Source of the DNA: Scortum barcoo
Lineage: Eukaryota; Chordata; Actinopteri; Centrarchiformes; Terapontidae
Direction of reading: 5' to 3'
Length of the DNA: 64,000 nt
Assembly: GCA_023238725.1 (NCBI GenBank)
Contig: CM041552.1
Coordinates: 16,097,147-16,161,146 of the forward strand
In this document: in pieces, positions 1 through 13,600 of the stretch
Numbering within the stretch: the stretch's first letter is position 1
How the letters are laid out: each line of letters starts with the position of its first letter
Notes under the pieces: model-generated
The model's input: the letters and a program-made list of their open reading frames with translations, nothing else
The model's database searches: none
Told to the model about the DNA's origin: nothing
Made by a program: the position numbers and the translations under genes

Positions 1-1417
1 AGATGGAGAAATCTAGAAAACGGGACGGAAACAGAGGAACACGTCACCGATCTGTGATCCTGGAATAAGAAGCTCCATGCTCTTTATCACAGCACGGATA
101 AAATGAAATAGATTGTGGTGACAAGACCATCATCCAGCTAAAGTCAACTCCATTAAGTCACAGCTCAACAGTTTGGATTACAGCCATATTAAAGAAACCC
201 TTCTCATACACTCATCTTGATCCAAAGAACTCAGGACAAAGATACTGGTTGTTAATAAGTGAAACTTTAAGAGAAAAAAAATAGTTACAGGCCAAAATGT
301 CAGTTAAACCTTGGCCTGATGGTGACTGACCTCTATCAGTGTGTCACGTTTCAAACAAACTGAACAAACTGGTTAAAAAAACAGGTACCATACCAGAAAA
401 AATAAAGAACGTACGCATGGGTAAAAAAAAGCACATAAGGAAAATGTATGTCGGAAAGGACTAAGTATAGGGCTAATTGGCTGATTAACAGTGCACATGC
501 GATCAATAACTGACTTCCTCTTAAGGATCTGAGAAACAGCTCATATATAGATCATTAAACCTGTATTGAAGAGCAGGTAGAGTACAGTAGGTTTTTAGAC
601 AGCTACTTGCTTCTGCCAAAAATAAAGCTACAGGAGCTGTGAGATTGAACCAAACTGTTCATTTGCAGGGTGTGAAACCAAAATAACTAATTCAATGATC
701 AAATGCTCCACAGAGCTGAGGATTACACTCACTGTCAATGTAAAAATACTGATGAGAACAGTTTTAGGATCTGGGTCTGTAGTGGGACACTAGCAATACT
801 TTACGGAGCACTTTACAGATATATTACTAGTTTACTAGTTTAAAGTGCCACTAAGTACTGTTTCCATGGCAGCAGACGGGAGGATTCCTTACCAATCTTA
901 CCCACATGTGACCAAAAAGACGTTAATAGTTGTTGTGGTGTGTGTGTTATGTCTACAGGCTTTTAGGAAGGGAGAGGCTGTATCCTTCCTGCTGCTGAAC
1001 CTCTAATAGAGCGGCGCTCTGTGCCACAGATAAGACTTCTTTCTGTGATTGCAGCGCAGGGTTTTTATCAGAGCGCTGCAGGAACACGGCAGTTCTGATC
1101 AAGTGTTTGTGAACTCTAGCCCGTTGATAGATCTACTGCACAACAGCCAGGAAAGGAGGGGAGGGGAGATGGGGGGAGGGCTGGCACAGTGGATTACACA
1201 CTATCCTTGGTATTTCTGCCCTGAGGAAAGACTGATAAGACCAAATATCCAGCTCCTCGAGAGTGATGTGCTTACTTAAGTGGAGTTCTCCATTTTAAAT
1301 CAGTTTTTCTGTGGTTTCCCACAAAGTTAAACATGATCGCTTGTGTCACCTGCCCCGCACTTCATAATTGTGTTATCTATGCGACCTATCGCTGTGTCCC
1401 TGCAAGTATCAGCATAC
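1..1417. other. fchsd2 intron after exon 19, no exon seen
   Basis: The C-terminal proline-rich coding sequence should lie to the left on the minus strand, but I see nothing resembling it in these 1.4 kb. A purine-rich stretch occupies 1150-1187. No RNA gene or recognisable repeat is visible. Confidence 0.6.
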
Positions 1418-1638
1418 CTGTATATCACCTGCACCCCCTCCGCTGGTCTCCCCGTTCTCAGTGAAATCCTCGACCAGCACGGAGGGGAAGACGCCCACCC
1501 GCCCGTTGAGCTCCCCTTCCCAGAATCCATCGTCAGTCTGAGTGTCGCGGCTCAACAGGCGGATCACCGCGCCCTCAGAAAAGGAGAGTTCCTCATCTGC
1601 CTGGCCCTCGTAATCATAAAGTGCGCGGACGTACATCA
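1418..1638 (-). CDS. fchsd2: fchsd2 exon 19 (residues 567-640, SH3-2)
   Basis: 221 bp. Encodes MMYVRALYDYEGQADEELSF through DDGFWEGELNGRVGVFPSVL and VEDF. This is a complete SH3 fold with ALYDY, the conserved Trp and the GVFPSxLV end. Acceptor CTGCAG. I chose donor GTATGC at 1417 (ending GDIQ) because the mammalian exon ends in the equivalent REIQ. A donor at 1428 (GTGATA) is also possible and would drop 11 nt and shift the phase. Confidence 0.93.
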
Positions 1639-4600
1639 CTGCAGAGAAAGAGAGAGAGACAGAGAGGGAGAATTAAGAGATATGTATAAGGATTAATTCA
1701 TCTTGGGGAAATGTAGTTCCTTAATCTGCTTGGCCTTCATTGTCATAAAGAGAATGGTACATACTGCTGGAGAACTGCAGATATACAAGTGTCAGAAAGA
1801 CGTAACTAATAATAATTGTGTGCCTGCTACAAGAGTTCAGGTAGAGCACATGTAGCATGAGAAAGAGAGCTGAAGAAAGAGAGGGTAGCAGAAACAAGAG
1901 GGCTGCCAGGAAGGCAGGAAGGAAGAATAAAGAATGACAGCAAACGTGACAAGATGATAATCTAGTGTTGCTTTCATAAGTTTATTTCACCTTGTTGTTT
2001 TTTTCGGTGTTTCACATGTCACATACAATGGACATGTGTTTTTTATCATCTAAGGTGATTCAGTTAATCAGTCAGATCAGGTGCTGCCCAAGTCTGCTCA
2101 ACATTTGCCAAAACTGGTTCATTATAAACCTTTTTTACACTCCACATGACGGATCTTGATATCAAATGTTATCGATTTCACTAGTGGAGCTGAATGCTGA
2201 CTGTATGTAGATCTTCAACACCCAAAGTGTGCATGGATACAACAAATAATGTTGCCACAGTGTTCTGCAATTTCAACCCCTGGTGTTTTGTTCTGTTTTG
2301 ACCTATTGTATACAACTGCCTTACTTTTGCTTCTGTTTTTTTTTTTTTTTTTTACTTGTTTCATCCAGAAACATAGACGGCCCACACTTGCTTTTTTTTT
2401 ACATAACACCCTGCTTTGCAAAATGATAGTTGTTTACAGCTGGATACTGAGCAGCGGAGCGGTAAAGTGAGAAATGCCTTAATCAGTGGCACATAATAAC
2501 CTCATTATAAGAAAAAAAAACAAATTTACACTGCTACAACTGGAACTTGCTTGTTTTACTCAAAGGCCTGGCATATAGTTTAATTATCTCAAAGAATAAT
2601 TTACCACTTGCCTGCTTTACAGAGTACTTACTGTTTGTGTCTCCGTTGATGCAGTTGGAGTGCAACTCTGGCTCGGTGGAGTTGGACGAGGTGTGCGATC
2701 GAGCGTCGAGCGTGGCCAAAGATTGGAGCATGCTCAGCAGACTGTTGGAGGTCGGGAACTGAAGGTATTTCTCTGGGACGTAGCCCACGTGGCCTGTCTT
2801 ATTGCGAGCCTATAAAACACACACACACACACAAACAGTGAAGTGCATTCACAAAGGCAGCATGACACACATGACAGGAGAGTACTGAACACCATATGAG
2901 GGTATGCAACCAAACAGAGCAAATGCACAGGACACAACACAGGGAGCTCATGAGAGAACGCTTCTGTTGCTGTAACTGTAAACACAGGGCACATCTGTGT
3001 GTGTGTATTTGTGCACCTTGACCCAGTCCTCCATGTCTCCATCCTCAATGACCTCCAACATCTCCTGTTCATCAATAGTTAACTCATCTGGCTGAGAGGC
3101 CTGCAGGAGAGAGACAACAACAGTGTTAAAGAGAAAGGGATGACAAGAAAGGGAAGCCAAAACAGCTTGGTGATTCTGATTCATTCTTTTTAGAGACATA
3201 AAAATGATCCACACTAGAATGACCCCATCATCTGGTTCCTACACCTTTTCTAATTTTCAAGGCATTTTCAAGGTGCATTTTCAAGCTTTTCCAGCACCTT
3301 ACATCATTTAGGCTCCCTCTGATTTAAATGATCTTTTTTTATCTAACAAGAAAACTATTCAGTCAGATAGCGATTTATCATATTAATGCGATTAAATTTC
3401 AAGCACTTTTTAAACCTTGAAAATGCCACTTTTGATGATACTGTGTAGACATACAGGTAGAGACATTTGATACATTTGGGTGTGTGACCATGTAACTGCA
3501 GACAATAACCCTGTGTGTGTGTGTGTGTGGGGGGGTTACCTTGTATGAGTACAGGACTTTGCAGGTTAGAGGGTAATTTCGGAGAGTCCCCGAAGGACTC
3601 GAGCTGCTGTCGTCAAAAACCTCCATATTTTCTTCGCACTCCTCTCCCTCCTCACGCTCCAAGTCCACTGTGCCCTTTAACACACAAACACACACCAGAT
3701 AACCTGTGATAACTACAAGGACAAATAATAAAGCTCCATTCACCTCTAAAACCTCCAGAGTGGAAAAAAAGAGTCATACTCCAGATCAAAGAAATAAACA
3801 CTGTCCAAAAACATAAAATGTTGTCTCTGTATGAAATCAATCCACATTGAATTTACGCACATTTGCATGGTCACACAGTTGCACGGTCTGTATATTACGC
3901 AAAGACAGACCTGTTGCATTTCTTCCCCTCTTCCTGTGTGTTTGCTCTCTCTCTCTCTGATAGGGTCACAATTTAATGTATAGCAATACTTACCTTTTCT
4001 CCCTGCCTGAGTTTTTCTGTCCTGCTCCGGGTGGGTACTACAGCTTTTAGAAACAGGTGTAGAGGGACTTATGTTTCATACGATCCAGCCCCTCCCTCTT
4101 TTGTTACATGAGAATTTCACTGGCTTATATGAATGTCACGTGACCTAGCTGGTAGAAAGATCTATCACACACAGCAAGCTGAGCTGGCCATAACAATAGT
4201 GTGTGTGTGTTTATCCATTCCTAATTCATTGTGTTTAGTCATCAGATTTCTGTTGACATGGTAAACTCTACACCGCTGCAGAACAAAACAGATGTGTGTT
4301 TTGTATATGAGTTGACATCCTAAGTCGATCTTGTAGATGTAAGAACACGTTCTCTAGGGAAATCATAACCTTCAGGTGTGGTCCTCAGGCGTTCCCTAAT
4401 AAAAAATTAACACACTCTCTCCAATGGGAATGGTTTCTAAAGACAAAAGAACAACACAGACTGAATGCTTCTATGTTTCTTGCTTTTCTTGAGAACCCTT
4501 TACTAAATTTGTTTTCTGCTCATTGGATTTATACACATGAATGTAATATGAGAGGTAAAATGTAATGTGGTGTTGAGGTAAGGCACAGCTGTGCACTACA

Positions 4601-7600
4601 TTAAATACTAACGTCAGCATGCTAATATACTCACACAGACAAAGCTAACAGCAGGTGTAATGTTTATAATGTTAACCATCTTTGTTTTGTGTGTTAGCAT
4701 GCTAATTACACTTATTTATACATTTGTTGCCGATTGGTAAAGTCATCAGTTATGCAGGTATTTGGTCAACCACCAGAGTGTAGGAATTGTAATTCATCCT
4801 GAGGGGGACATAAATGTTTGCATCACATTTCATGGCAATATACTCTGCAGTTCTGGGGACATTTTTCAGAAAACCACAAGTCAGCTTCAGTGGGATTCAC
4901 TCCCTGGGGACCATGTATGTCTGATGTTGAGATATTCATTGACAGGTGTAGAGTCGCACAAGGGCTATTTCCACAACTAGACTATGGGATTGTTCACAGA
5001 AAGTAGTGTGTGCACAACTGCTTTTTTTCAATTGCAGGATCACTTATGGCAATATATAATATGTTAGTTACGAACTCCAATTAAAAATGATAACTGTTAG
5101 TTACAGTAGTTAGCTACTGTTAGTAGCTGGTGAAGCCACAGAGTGTTAATTAAGTCCTCTAGACATAACAAATCAATTTCCAGCACTACCTGTGCAGTGA
5201 CAGCGCTTATATTGTAAACAGGGAGTGATTTAGGTCACAGCCATGGAATAAGTCACAGGGTGGAAAGACAGGCTCAGCATGACGGAGAACAAGTTGATGT
5301 TCGGCTCCATATTTTGAGGTATAGTGGCAAGGCCGTATTTTTGGTGCATGTTTGTTGTGTTGCATCACTTTCATCCACTTCACTGCACTGATTTAAAAGT
5401 ACACTGCACCACCTCAGGGCCAATTCCATTTCATCCCTGAAGTAAAATGACCAGCGTGTATTTCAGTAATAACCCAATAAAATACCACCAAAAGTACGTC
5501 TCAGTGTGTGTACCAATGGTGCAGACCAATGGCCAGTTTTATTGGTCCTGAAGGTAATAACTGTGAAAGTGATATTGTAATGAAGGCAGTGGCTGCCTGA
5601 GGGACCTGAGGGTTCATGGCTTACAGTATTTCATCGTCATAATAATAAAGTTGAGTGAAATGAAAAAAAGGGCCCAGGGAAGTTTCCGCTCCTGCTCTCA
5701 TTGTTTTTCTGAGCGTCTCCTCTGCATATTATTATTCACAATCCATCCATCCTTTCTTCTCTCTCCGACCATCGGTCACTAAAAGCGCTGCTAACAATCC
5801 CTCCCGCTGTTTTCATCTACTTCTTCATCTCTGTCTTCATTTCCTTTGTTGCGCCTCGTTATCATAATCTCTCTCCGTTTGCCCCTGTCAGTCTCTTAAG
5901 GCTCCAGCGCACTCCAAATAAAATCAAAGAATGTTGAACTGCTGTCAAATGCCTGAATACTCAGTGTGCCTCCTGGTCTGTTCTTCTAATCACACCCACG
6001 ACAGATGGGAGAGTTTTCAGCGACTCTAGCAGGTAATTCAGTGTTTGGAAACTTAAATGCAGATGTTAGAAATGTTCGGCTTGAATCAAATCTGAATGCA
6101 GTTCTTTGTTTTGGTCACCATTTTTTCGGTGCAAATATGTTCTGATACGTGCTGCATATTCGTGGCTTACATTATGTTCTTCTATGTTCTCTGCACTTTT
6201 TCACAACCCCCCCTCCCACCCTTGTCTCACCTCTGCATCCAATTTTGCTTAAAACATTATCACTCTGACGCCACTCCATCCTCACCTTCTCTTCCACATC
6301 ACACCACCTCTTCTTTTTCTCAGCTGACTCTCTCAAACACTCTCCTCTTTCACTGCACAACTCCTTCCATCATCCCCCACTCTCTCAATTTGTCTCTTCC
6401 AATATTGCTCGCTCACTCGTTCTCCAGACGTTCCCTCCCTTTCTCACACTCAGCGTCTCTTTCTCTCTCTCTCTCTCCAGTTTTAGCTGCGAGCTGCAAT
6501 ATCATGTGAGCGAAGTGTCAAGTGCTTCCATTGGACCAGACCGGCTATGTTTAGGCCTGTTGTCACACATATACACACACACACACTCATCTCCCCACAA
6601 AGTCCCGTGTGGGATTACACTCCTAGTCATGGACATACACTCTCCTCCCTATATACCCAATGGAAACGCACAGACAAATGCACAAACATAAATGTATATA
6701 AACATCCATAACTTACATACACATCTGGTCAGTCTCACACAAACACACACACACATGCACACACACAATATATAAAGCTGCATTACTGACTGATATTGAC
6801 CAAGTTTGTTATGTGAGTTTTATCAATTAAATATCAACTAAACTTGTTATTAAAAGCATTTTAAATACAATTCTTTATCATGTGACCCCACCCCCAAATC
6901 TGGGAAAAGCTGCCTCTTTTGCAATTCAAAATGCATTTATTCACTTTCTTTCTGGTATATAAGTGAGAGGATGGACACCACTCTCATGTCTGTATAGTAA
7001 ATATGACACTACCTCAAACAGCTGGTTAGCTTAGATTAGCATTAAGACTGAAACAGCTAGCTTAGCTCTGCCCAAATGCAGCAATATCTACCTGTCAGAA
7101 TGTTTTTCGACGTGGAACTGCCTGGTGTCCACCTCATCCTCCCTGACGTGTATACAGTATGTACACACTCTCATAAACCCTATGAGGTGATAAAAAAAAG
7201 GGTCCCTTCAGGCTTCAGATCTGTACTCAGTCTATCTTGTCGTTAAAAGCTAAGGGTCGTGAAATAAAAACTGCAAATTGTGCAAGGACTGCATCAGTAT
7301 TCCAGCGGGCAAGTGAGGCGTTTTAAGAGGCAGTAAGTGGCATGACAGATGATTAGGCAGCAGGGCTGGGGTCAATTATCTTGCAATTTACATCATTCAG
7401 GAAGGGATCTGTCAGGAGAATTGTTCAAGCTGGGTGGTTTTCACTTATAATGAAGTCATAAAGAATGAAAAGTCCACAATTATGAGACAGTGCTGTGGAG
7501 TTTAACATTTTTCGAGTGTGCTGAATTGAGTGTTTGTGTAGTGCATTAAGAAAATCTGTTGGGAAGACAAATGAGCTAATGGTAAATATGTAACTAACAT

Positions 7601-10600
7601 TCAGTGACACAATTCAGTGGTGTGGTGATTTACATTTGAGGTGCGTATAAGAGGCCACCTTGCAGCAGCACAAATCAGCTACAACCAATGTTGTGTGGTG
7701 AAACGATACTTAGTGCGAGATTTGAGCTTTCCAGCCAAGTCAAAAACTGCTGCAACTTTGAAAATCTTCTTATTTATGCATACACTGTCCGTATTTATGT
7801 ATTAGCATAGTGGTAGTCACATTAGGGTTTCTTTAATGAACGGTTTTGTTGTTCATTAATTCCTCCAGTCTTTCTCAATTTCATTATTAAACGATCTGTT
7901 TTTTTTGCAAACAGGACGAGATCTGCTGGCTTGGCAAGAAAGCAGCAACGCACACGCAGTGAGGGGAGGTGTCTCACCGACAGTGAGGGATCATGGGAAG
8001 TGTAGCTGGCCCAACGTTCATTCTCCAGCTCCTCCATCACCTACAGCATGCGCAGAGAGAGGGGGTGGAATTTAAACAGGGGTGGAGTTTAAACACATTG
8101 TGTTTAGTTTGAGTTGGGCGTTTAAACACATATTGCAAACACACACGCACAGCACTACAGTAACTGGAATTCATGCGTGAAATGATCTAAACACACACAC
8201 ACACACACACATGTCACAGTATAGGTATACATCCTCTCCAACGTTCTGACAGACAAAACTCACCTGGTTCATGGCGCTCTTCAGCCAGGTATCCACAGCA
8301 ACCCCCACTTGCCGCAGAAGGTCCAGCCTAGCCTCAGCTTTTAACTTTATTGTCTTTGGAAAGAGAAGGCAGGAAGGTGAAGAACATCAAATAACAGCAA
8401 AAGACAAAAAATATATAACTGGCTAACATACTTTTTTACTATGTTCTGACTGCCCTCATTATGGACACAAAAGTAAACCTGTGTCACACATAATTACTGT
8501 GCACCACTATCAAATAAAGTACAATCATGCCTGATAGGAATAATGGACACAACTATGAAAACATGAGGTTGTATTTGGTTTAATTAAAGCCTAAAATTTC
8601 TCACTGTGAGTCAAGAGGAACACAGTGGAAAGCAGGTGTTATAAAGTGCCTTAATACTCCAGCTACAGTGGTTGCAGTCAGTTTGGTCTACAGGTTGCAA
8701 AAGTTTCAGACTTCCGTCTTTATATTTTAGTGACTAGCTCTTTCCCAGTGATGGAAAATGAGCCCCTTCTACCAGACAGATAAAAAAACACACTAAATAT
8801 ATTTCATCCGAGATGCTGAAACAAAACAAATACAAAGCAATAACAATACAATTAGCTACTCGCAAACATCACTATATAAGTAAGCACCCAGATGGGAGCC
8901 ATTTCTCATATATAATGGGTTTTTGAGCTGATGCAGGAGGAAGGACCTCAAGTGAACCTGTATGCCAACACAAACATTATGATAAAAAACATTGCTAAGT
9001 CATGATACACCTCTCTTAATGCACAGAGTTTCATTTGTAATAATTACTATTTTGTAAAGTACTCAAATCATCTTTCGACTGTATTCACATGCAGATCACA
9101 CACAGAACAGTTCAGTAATCTGTGGATCTGTGCCTTAAAGCCTCTTAAATTATCTTAAATTGTCAAAACTTTCTAAAACTTCCTTTTAATGAGTTGTGAA
9201 CACTGGACATGTGCTGTGTTCTTTCCTTAATGAGACAATATCATCGGGCTATAACCGCCAGTAGGGAAACCCCCGAGATTTACATTCAATCTGTCTCGCT
9301 TCCTCGACTCACTTTCATCTCTGATCCCCTCTTTTTTTTTAAATTTCCTGATGCCTTTCACCGTTTTTCATCCATTTCCTCTTTCATTATCCTCCCTTCT
9401 CCTTCCTCACCGATGCTGACAAAGCAGATTGATAGCTGATGGCTCCTTCCCATAGAGACGTGCAGTCAGACAGACAGACACACTGTCAAGACAGACTTCT
9501 CGGCTTTGATCAATGAAGACCGAGCCCCTTAAGTGCCTCCATCTTCTTTCAGCATACAACAAATGCTAAAGGGGAATACTAGCCTTGCCTGCTGCTGGTG
9601 CTGAACCGTAAACATACCAGACTAAAGCAGAGAAAAGTTCAAATGCTGGTCAATACAGATTCAGCCATCCATGCAGCAGTACCCTCTTTAGTTTAGCAGC
9701 GAACAGACTGAGCAGCCAGTGGTGTGAGTACAGATCACTGGTGGACAGCCTGCATAACCTCAGGCAGGCACACAGTCTGGCTGGGCAGCTCTAATCAATG
9801 AAACAGACAGACAGGTAGACAGAAAAACAGGAGGAGAGACAGACAGGCGGAGAGACACTGCAGGACGAAACCCCTCCTCTTTTTATAAACACACTTTACA
9901 AAAAGTGCTGCAGCTGGATGTGTATTTACAAGAAGAGAACAGCTGAACTTGTAAAGCTGAGGAAATGACATACACGCGAGATCCATTTGAAACAATAAAC
10001 TAAAAGAATATAAGAAGCTCCACACTGTGTGAGGTATTACAATGCAAAACATGAAGACGCACAGGGGGATCAAATTGGATGATTATCACTGATTTGCACA
10101 CTGTTTGTTTCACAATACAATTCCTCCTGCTTGTTCAAATGATCCAGCTAAACAAAAAAAGTGCTGTCAGCTTGGGGAGCTGATTGCTTTTCTGTGTTTT
10201 TATAGACACAACGTCTGCACTGTGTTCCTGTAACCAAAAAAAAAAGCTACATATTTCCCAAAGGTATTAATATGCCAATACAGATAAAACCTAGAATATG
10301 AGTAGATACTTCTAATCAATTTTCCAGTCCTTAATAGGCTTGTTTGCTTCTGCTGGAAAGTGTCTGGGAGCACAAATCTTGTCTTGATGCATCTTCTGTC
10401 TGAAGGATTTTGAATGCCACGTGTTAATGAGGCCAGATTGTCTGGTGGAGCCAGTTTGAGAACAGCCTTCAACAGCTCATTAGTATGGAGACAGTCTCTT
10501 GCCTCCACTGTTCCCACTCTCTTCATCATCTGAGAACTCCTTAGAAAGGGGAAAACAGCGGAGAGGAGCCCAATAATCAGATAATATTACAGCAGGGAAT

Positions 10601-13600
10601 TTAGATGCTGTATTTGAGAGAATGTTACTAGACAGGAGAGACAAAAATGTGTATAAAATATGTATATAGTATATCTGTGGGAAATACAGTGCCATGTTCT
10701 TTAAATATCACACTTTCTGAGACTAAAATCACTCAGATAGCAGCTGTTAGAACTTATAGTGATGTCAAAGAGATTTTCCTCAAGAAAATATGATGTGTAT
10801 CACTTCATCCTTATGCCTTATTCCTGCTCTTCATCTCTGAGACATGTTGCTCTATTAATAACGAAGGCTCCAACAGAGCACACGGGGCTAAGCCTGAGGC
10901 ACCCGTTATATATAATTTATACAAGAATTTATAACACATTTAATTTCATGTTGTGAAAAATTTCACTTGACTTTTATCATGGCACGTATCCCTTAATCAT
11001 GCTGGTGAATTCTGGTACAGTAATAACTACACGAGTAATTTCAGAGCACTGTCTCTAGTTTCAGTATCCAGGGTCTTTTATCAAGCACTCAGGCAGAAGC
11101 TGTAAAGTCAGACCAGCATTTGTAAAGAGCCCAGAATACATAACTCCGCTCTTTCTTCCAATGTTTATTGACTCCATTCAAACAGAGGCGAGAAAAAGAG
11201 CACCCTTCTAAAGATTGAGGCGCGCACTGTTCAGCATTGCAGTGTAGATCCAAAGGCATAAAACATCCACATGGCTTTTATTTCTTTCAGTTTGTAGCTC
11301 ATTTTCCTTAATCTGTGACAACAAAGCAACACATTTAGTGCGACAGGGGAGATATTTGAACTTTAGGTTTGATGCTTTGACCATATTGCAAGAAATGAAA
11401 TCTCCCACTCACTCCCCATAACAATATGAACACTACTCAATCCAATCTGCTATAAAGTCTATGAAGCCACCAGCCTCCCTCCCTTTTAAACAAGTTCTTA
11501 GAATAACCATAAACCCTGGGTAAACTGTTTGTATGGGTAATACAGAGGTCTGCAGTGACTTTATAGACTTATAGACTTTATATCTATATAGTTATAAGAT
11601 CTGTGATCTGTTAAATTTATGCTTCCTGCCTTGTGTTTTCAATAAAATATCCAGATGTAAAATTACAGGATAAGAAAGGAAACCTGCTGGCATTACTCCT
11701 ACTCTAGTAATGTATATTAAACCTCTCAAATAAGCAGAAAACTAAAAAAAGCTCTCCTACAAATTGTGACATTCAGTAAATGATGTTTACATTTTTAGCC
11801 CAGATAGCGCATCGACTCTAAACATTGATTTTGAGACCCAGTTGGCCGTCAAAGCGTTTAAGATGTTGTCCCAGGCAAATTAGGCAATTTATGAAAAATC
11901 AGTAAATGAGGACAAGTAGCGAGGCCAATTATGCTATCAATCTTTCTTACTGTCTGGTAGCAGCCTTCTGCTGCTTTAGCTTGCACTTTAGACATGCTGC
12001 TTCTTAAACACCAACAAGTTGATGATTACACAGAGGATGATACCAAAGTAAAAGCTGGATAATTACCCAGCAAAATATTACAACCACGCATTTCTCCACT
12101 GAGTCCAGATGCCTCAAAAATATAATTTAATTCACAAATCAAAGGCCTAAATTGATGGTCTTGCTAGTAAGGTGCTGAAAGGGCTACTGTAAGCTACTTG
12201 AGGGGATGAGGATGGGACTTCCTGTAAAGGGAAAGAACGATGCAGTCAGTATCCAGATAATGCTGTAATCAAACCTGGCTAATGTCTTTTGTGCCGCTTT
12301 CACTCCCTTTATAAATTCTGCGATAAGAGCTCTGTGATGAAGCCATTTGTACCAAATGAGCTCATAAAATATTCATTGTCTTACTCAAGGTAATGCTGGC
12401 CTCAGAGAGCAAAGAATGGTAGACAGACAGTGTGAGCGAGAGAAGCTCTACCAGAGAGGAAGAGAGAGAGAGAGAGGTGGGGTAGGAAAAAGGTGGTGTG
12501 GTCACATGTTTGCACTTTGCAAAGTAAAGACTCCCAAATGATTCAGTAGAAAGTGAGATCACACAAGCGACGTGTAGTGTTGATGAAATATTCTTGCAGT
12601 GTACGGTGGACTGAAATAACAGCATGTCTGTCAATAAAAGCAGCACAATTCCATCAAATGTGCTCAACCAGTAATATGCAACAACACCACAGGGGATGAA
12701 AATGAATGAAAAAGGGTGATCGGACAGAGGGTGACATCAGAAGCAAGATGTTTTTGGGCCGAGCAAACAGCAGAGGGTGCCAGATACGTGAAAGCCTGAT
12801 AAGAACGGGAGCATGGAGGAGAGTGAGCTCCTCAGCAAAGTGAGGGCAGAGCAGAGATGGGGGAGCAAAAAGAGCGCAGATATATAGACTTTTCAGAGAG
12901 AACAGTCGCGGAATCGAGTTGAGGAGGATGAGGGATGATGCAGCGATCTCATTCACTGTGCGGCAGGTCGAATCTGTGAGAATCGATACGCATATGATAG
13001 ATATCTCAGCAAGTGGAGAGGCTGGAGGGAAGAAGAGAGGGAGTGTGCACAGAAAATGAGGCGGATGAGGAGGGAGAGACAGAGGGGCTGAAGAAAGAAT
13101 GAAAATGTCAGAAAAATGGAAATGATAATATTATATCTGATAGTTTAGATATTATAGCTCATATTTTTATTGATGTGCCACTTTCCCAGTGAGGTACTAA
13201 GACAGACACAAGCAAGCGTGTTTAAACCTCTAAAAATGAGCAGAATGCGGCAAAACTCTGTTGGATTATTGGGCTTTGTGTCTAAGGATGGTCGAATAAC
13301 TTTGAGTGATCTGACATCTCCTGCGATGTGAAAGATGTATTGATCAATCCTGTTTGTTAACTGTACCCTGCTACATCAGCTGAACAGATGAGCAGAATGA
13401 ATGCCACCTGCCGCTGTTTGCATTTGAAATGTTTAGCAAATAATTAGTCACAGAGCCCAAACACTGGGTGGAGGAAATACGTGACAGGGATGTCTTTTAT
13501 GTTGCCTTTTATGTTGTTATGTTCACCATTCACTAAAAAAGATACACTGGCCACTCCACATGAATTACTCCCATATATGTACATATTCAAGTGTGTTTAC

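Larger units (their letters stand above)
3675..7977 (-). other. fchsd2 intron 15
   Basis: 4.3 kb. Contains two dispersed fish repeats (separate entries at 4565-4890 and 6950-7105), a pyrimidine-rich stretch 6290-6480 and small CA tracts near 6570 and 6745. No coding sequence or RNA gene recognised. Confidence 0.6.

Noticed and set aside
1429..1638. Shorter version of exon 19 using donor GTGATA at 1428
   Set aside because: The GTATGC donor at 1417 preserves the conserved GDIQ/REIQ end and phase 0. The shorter form would change the phase.
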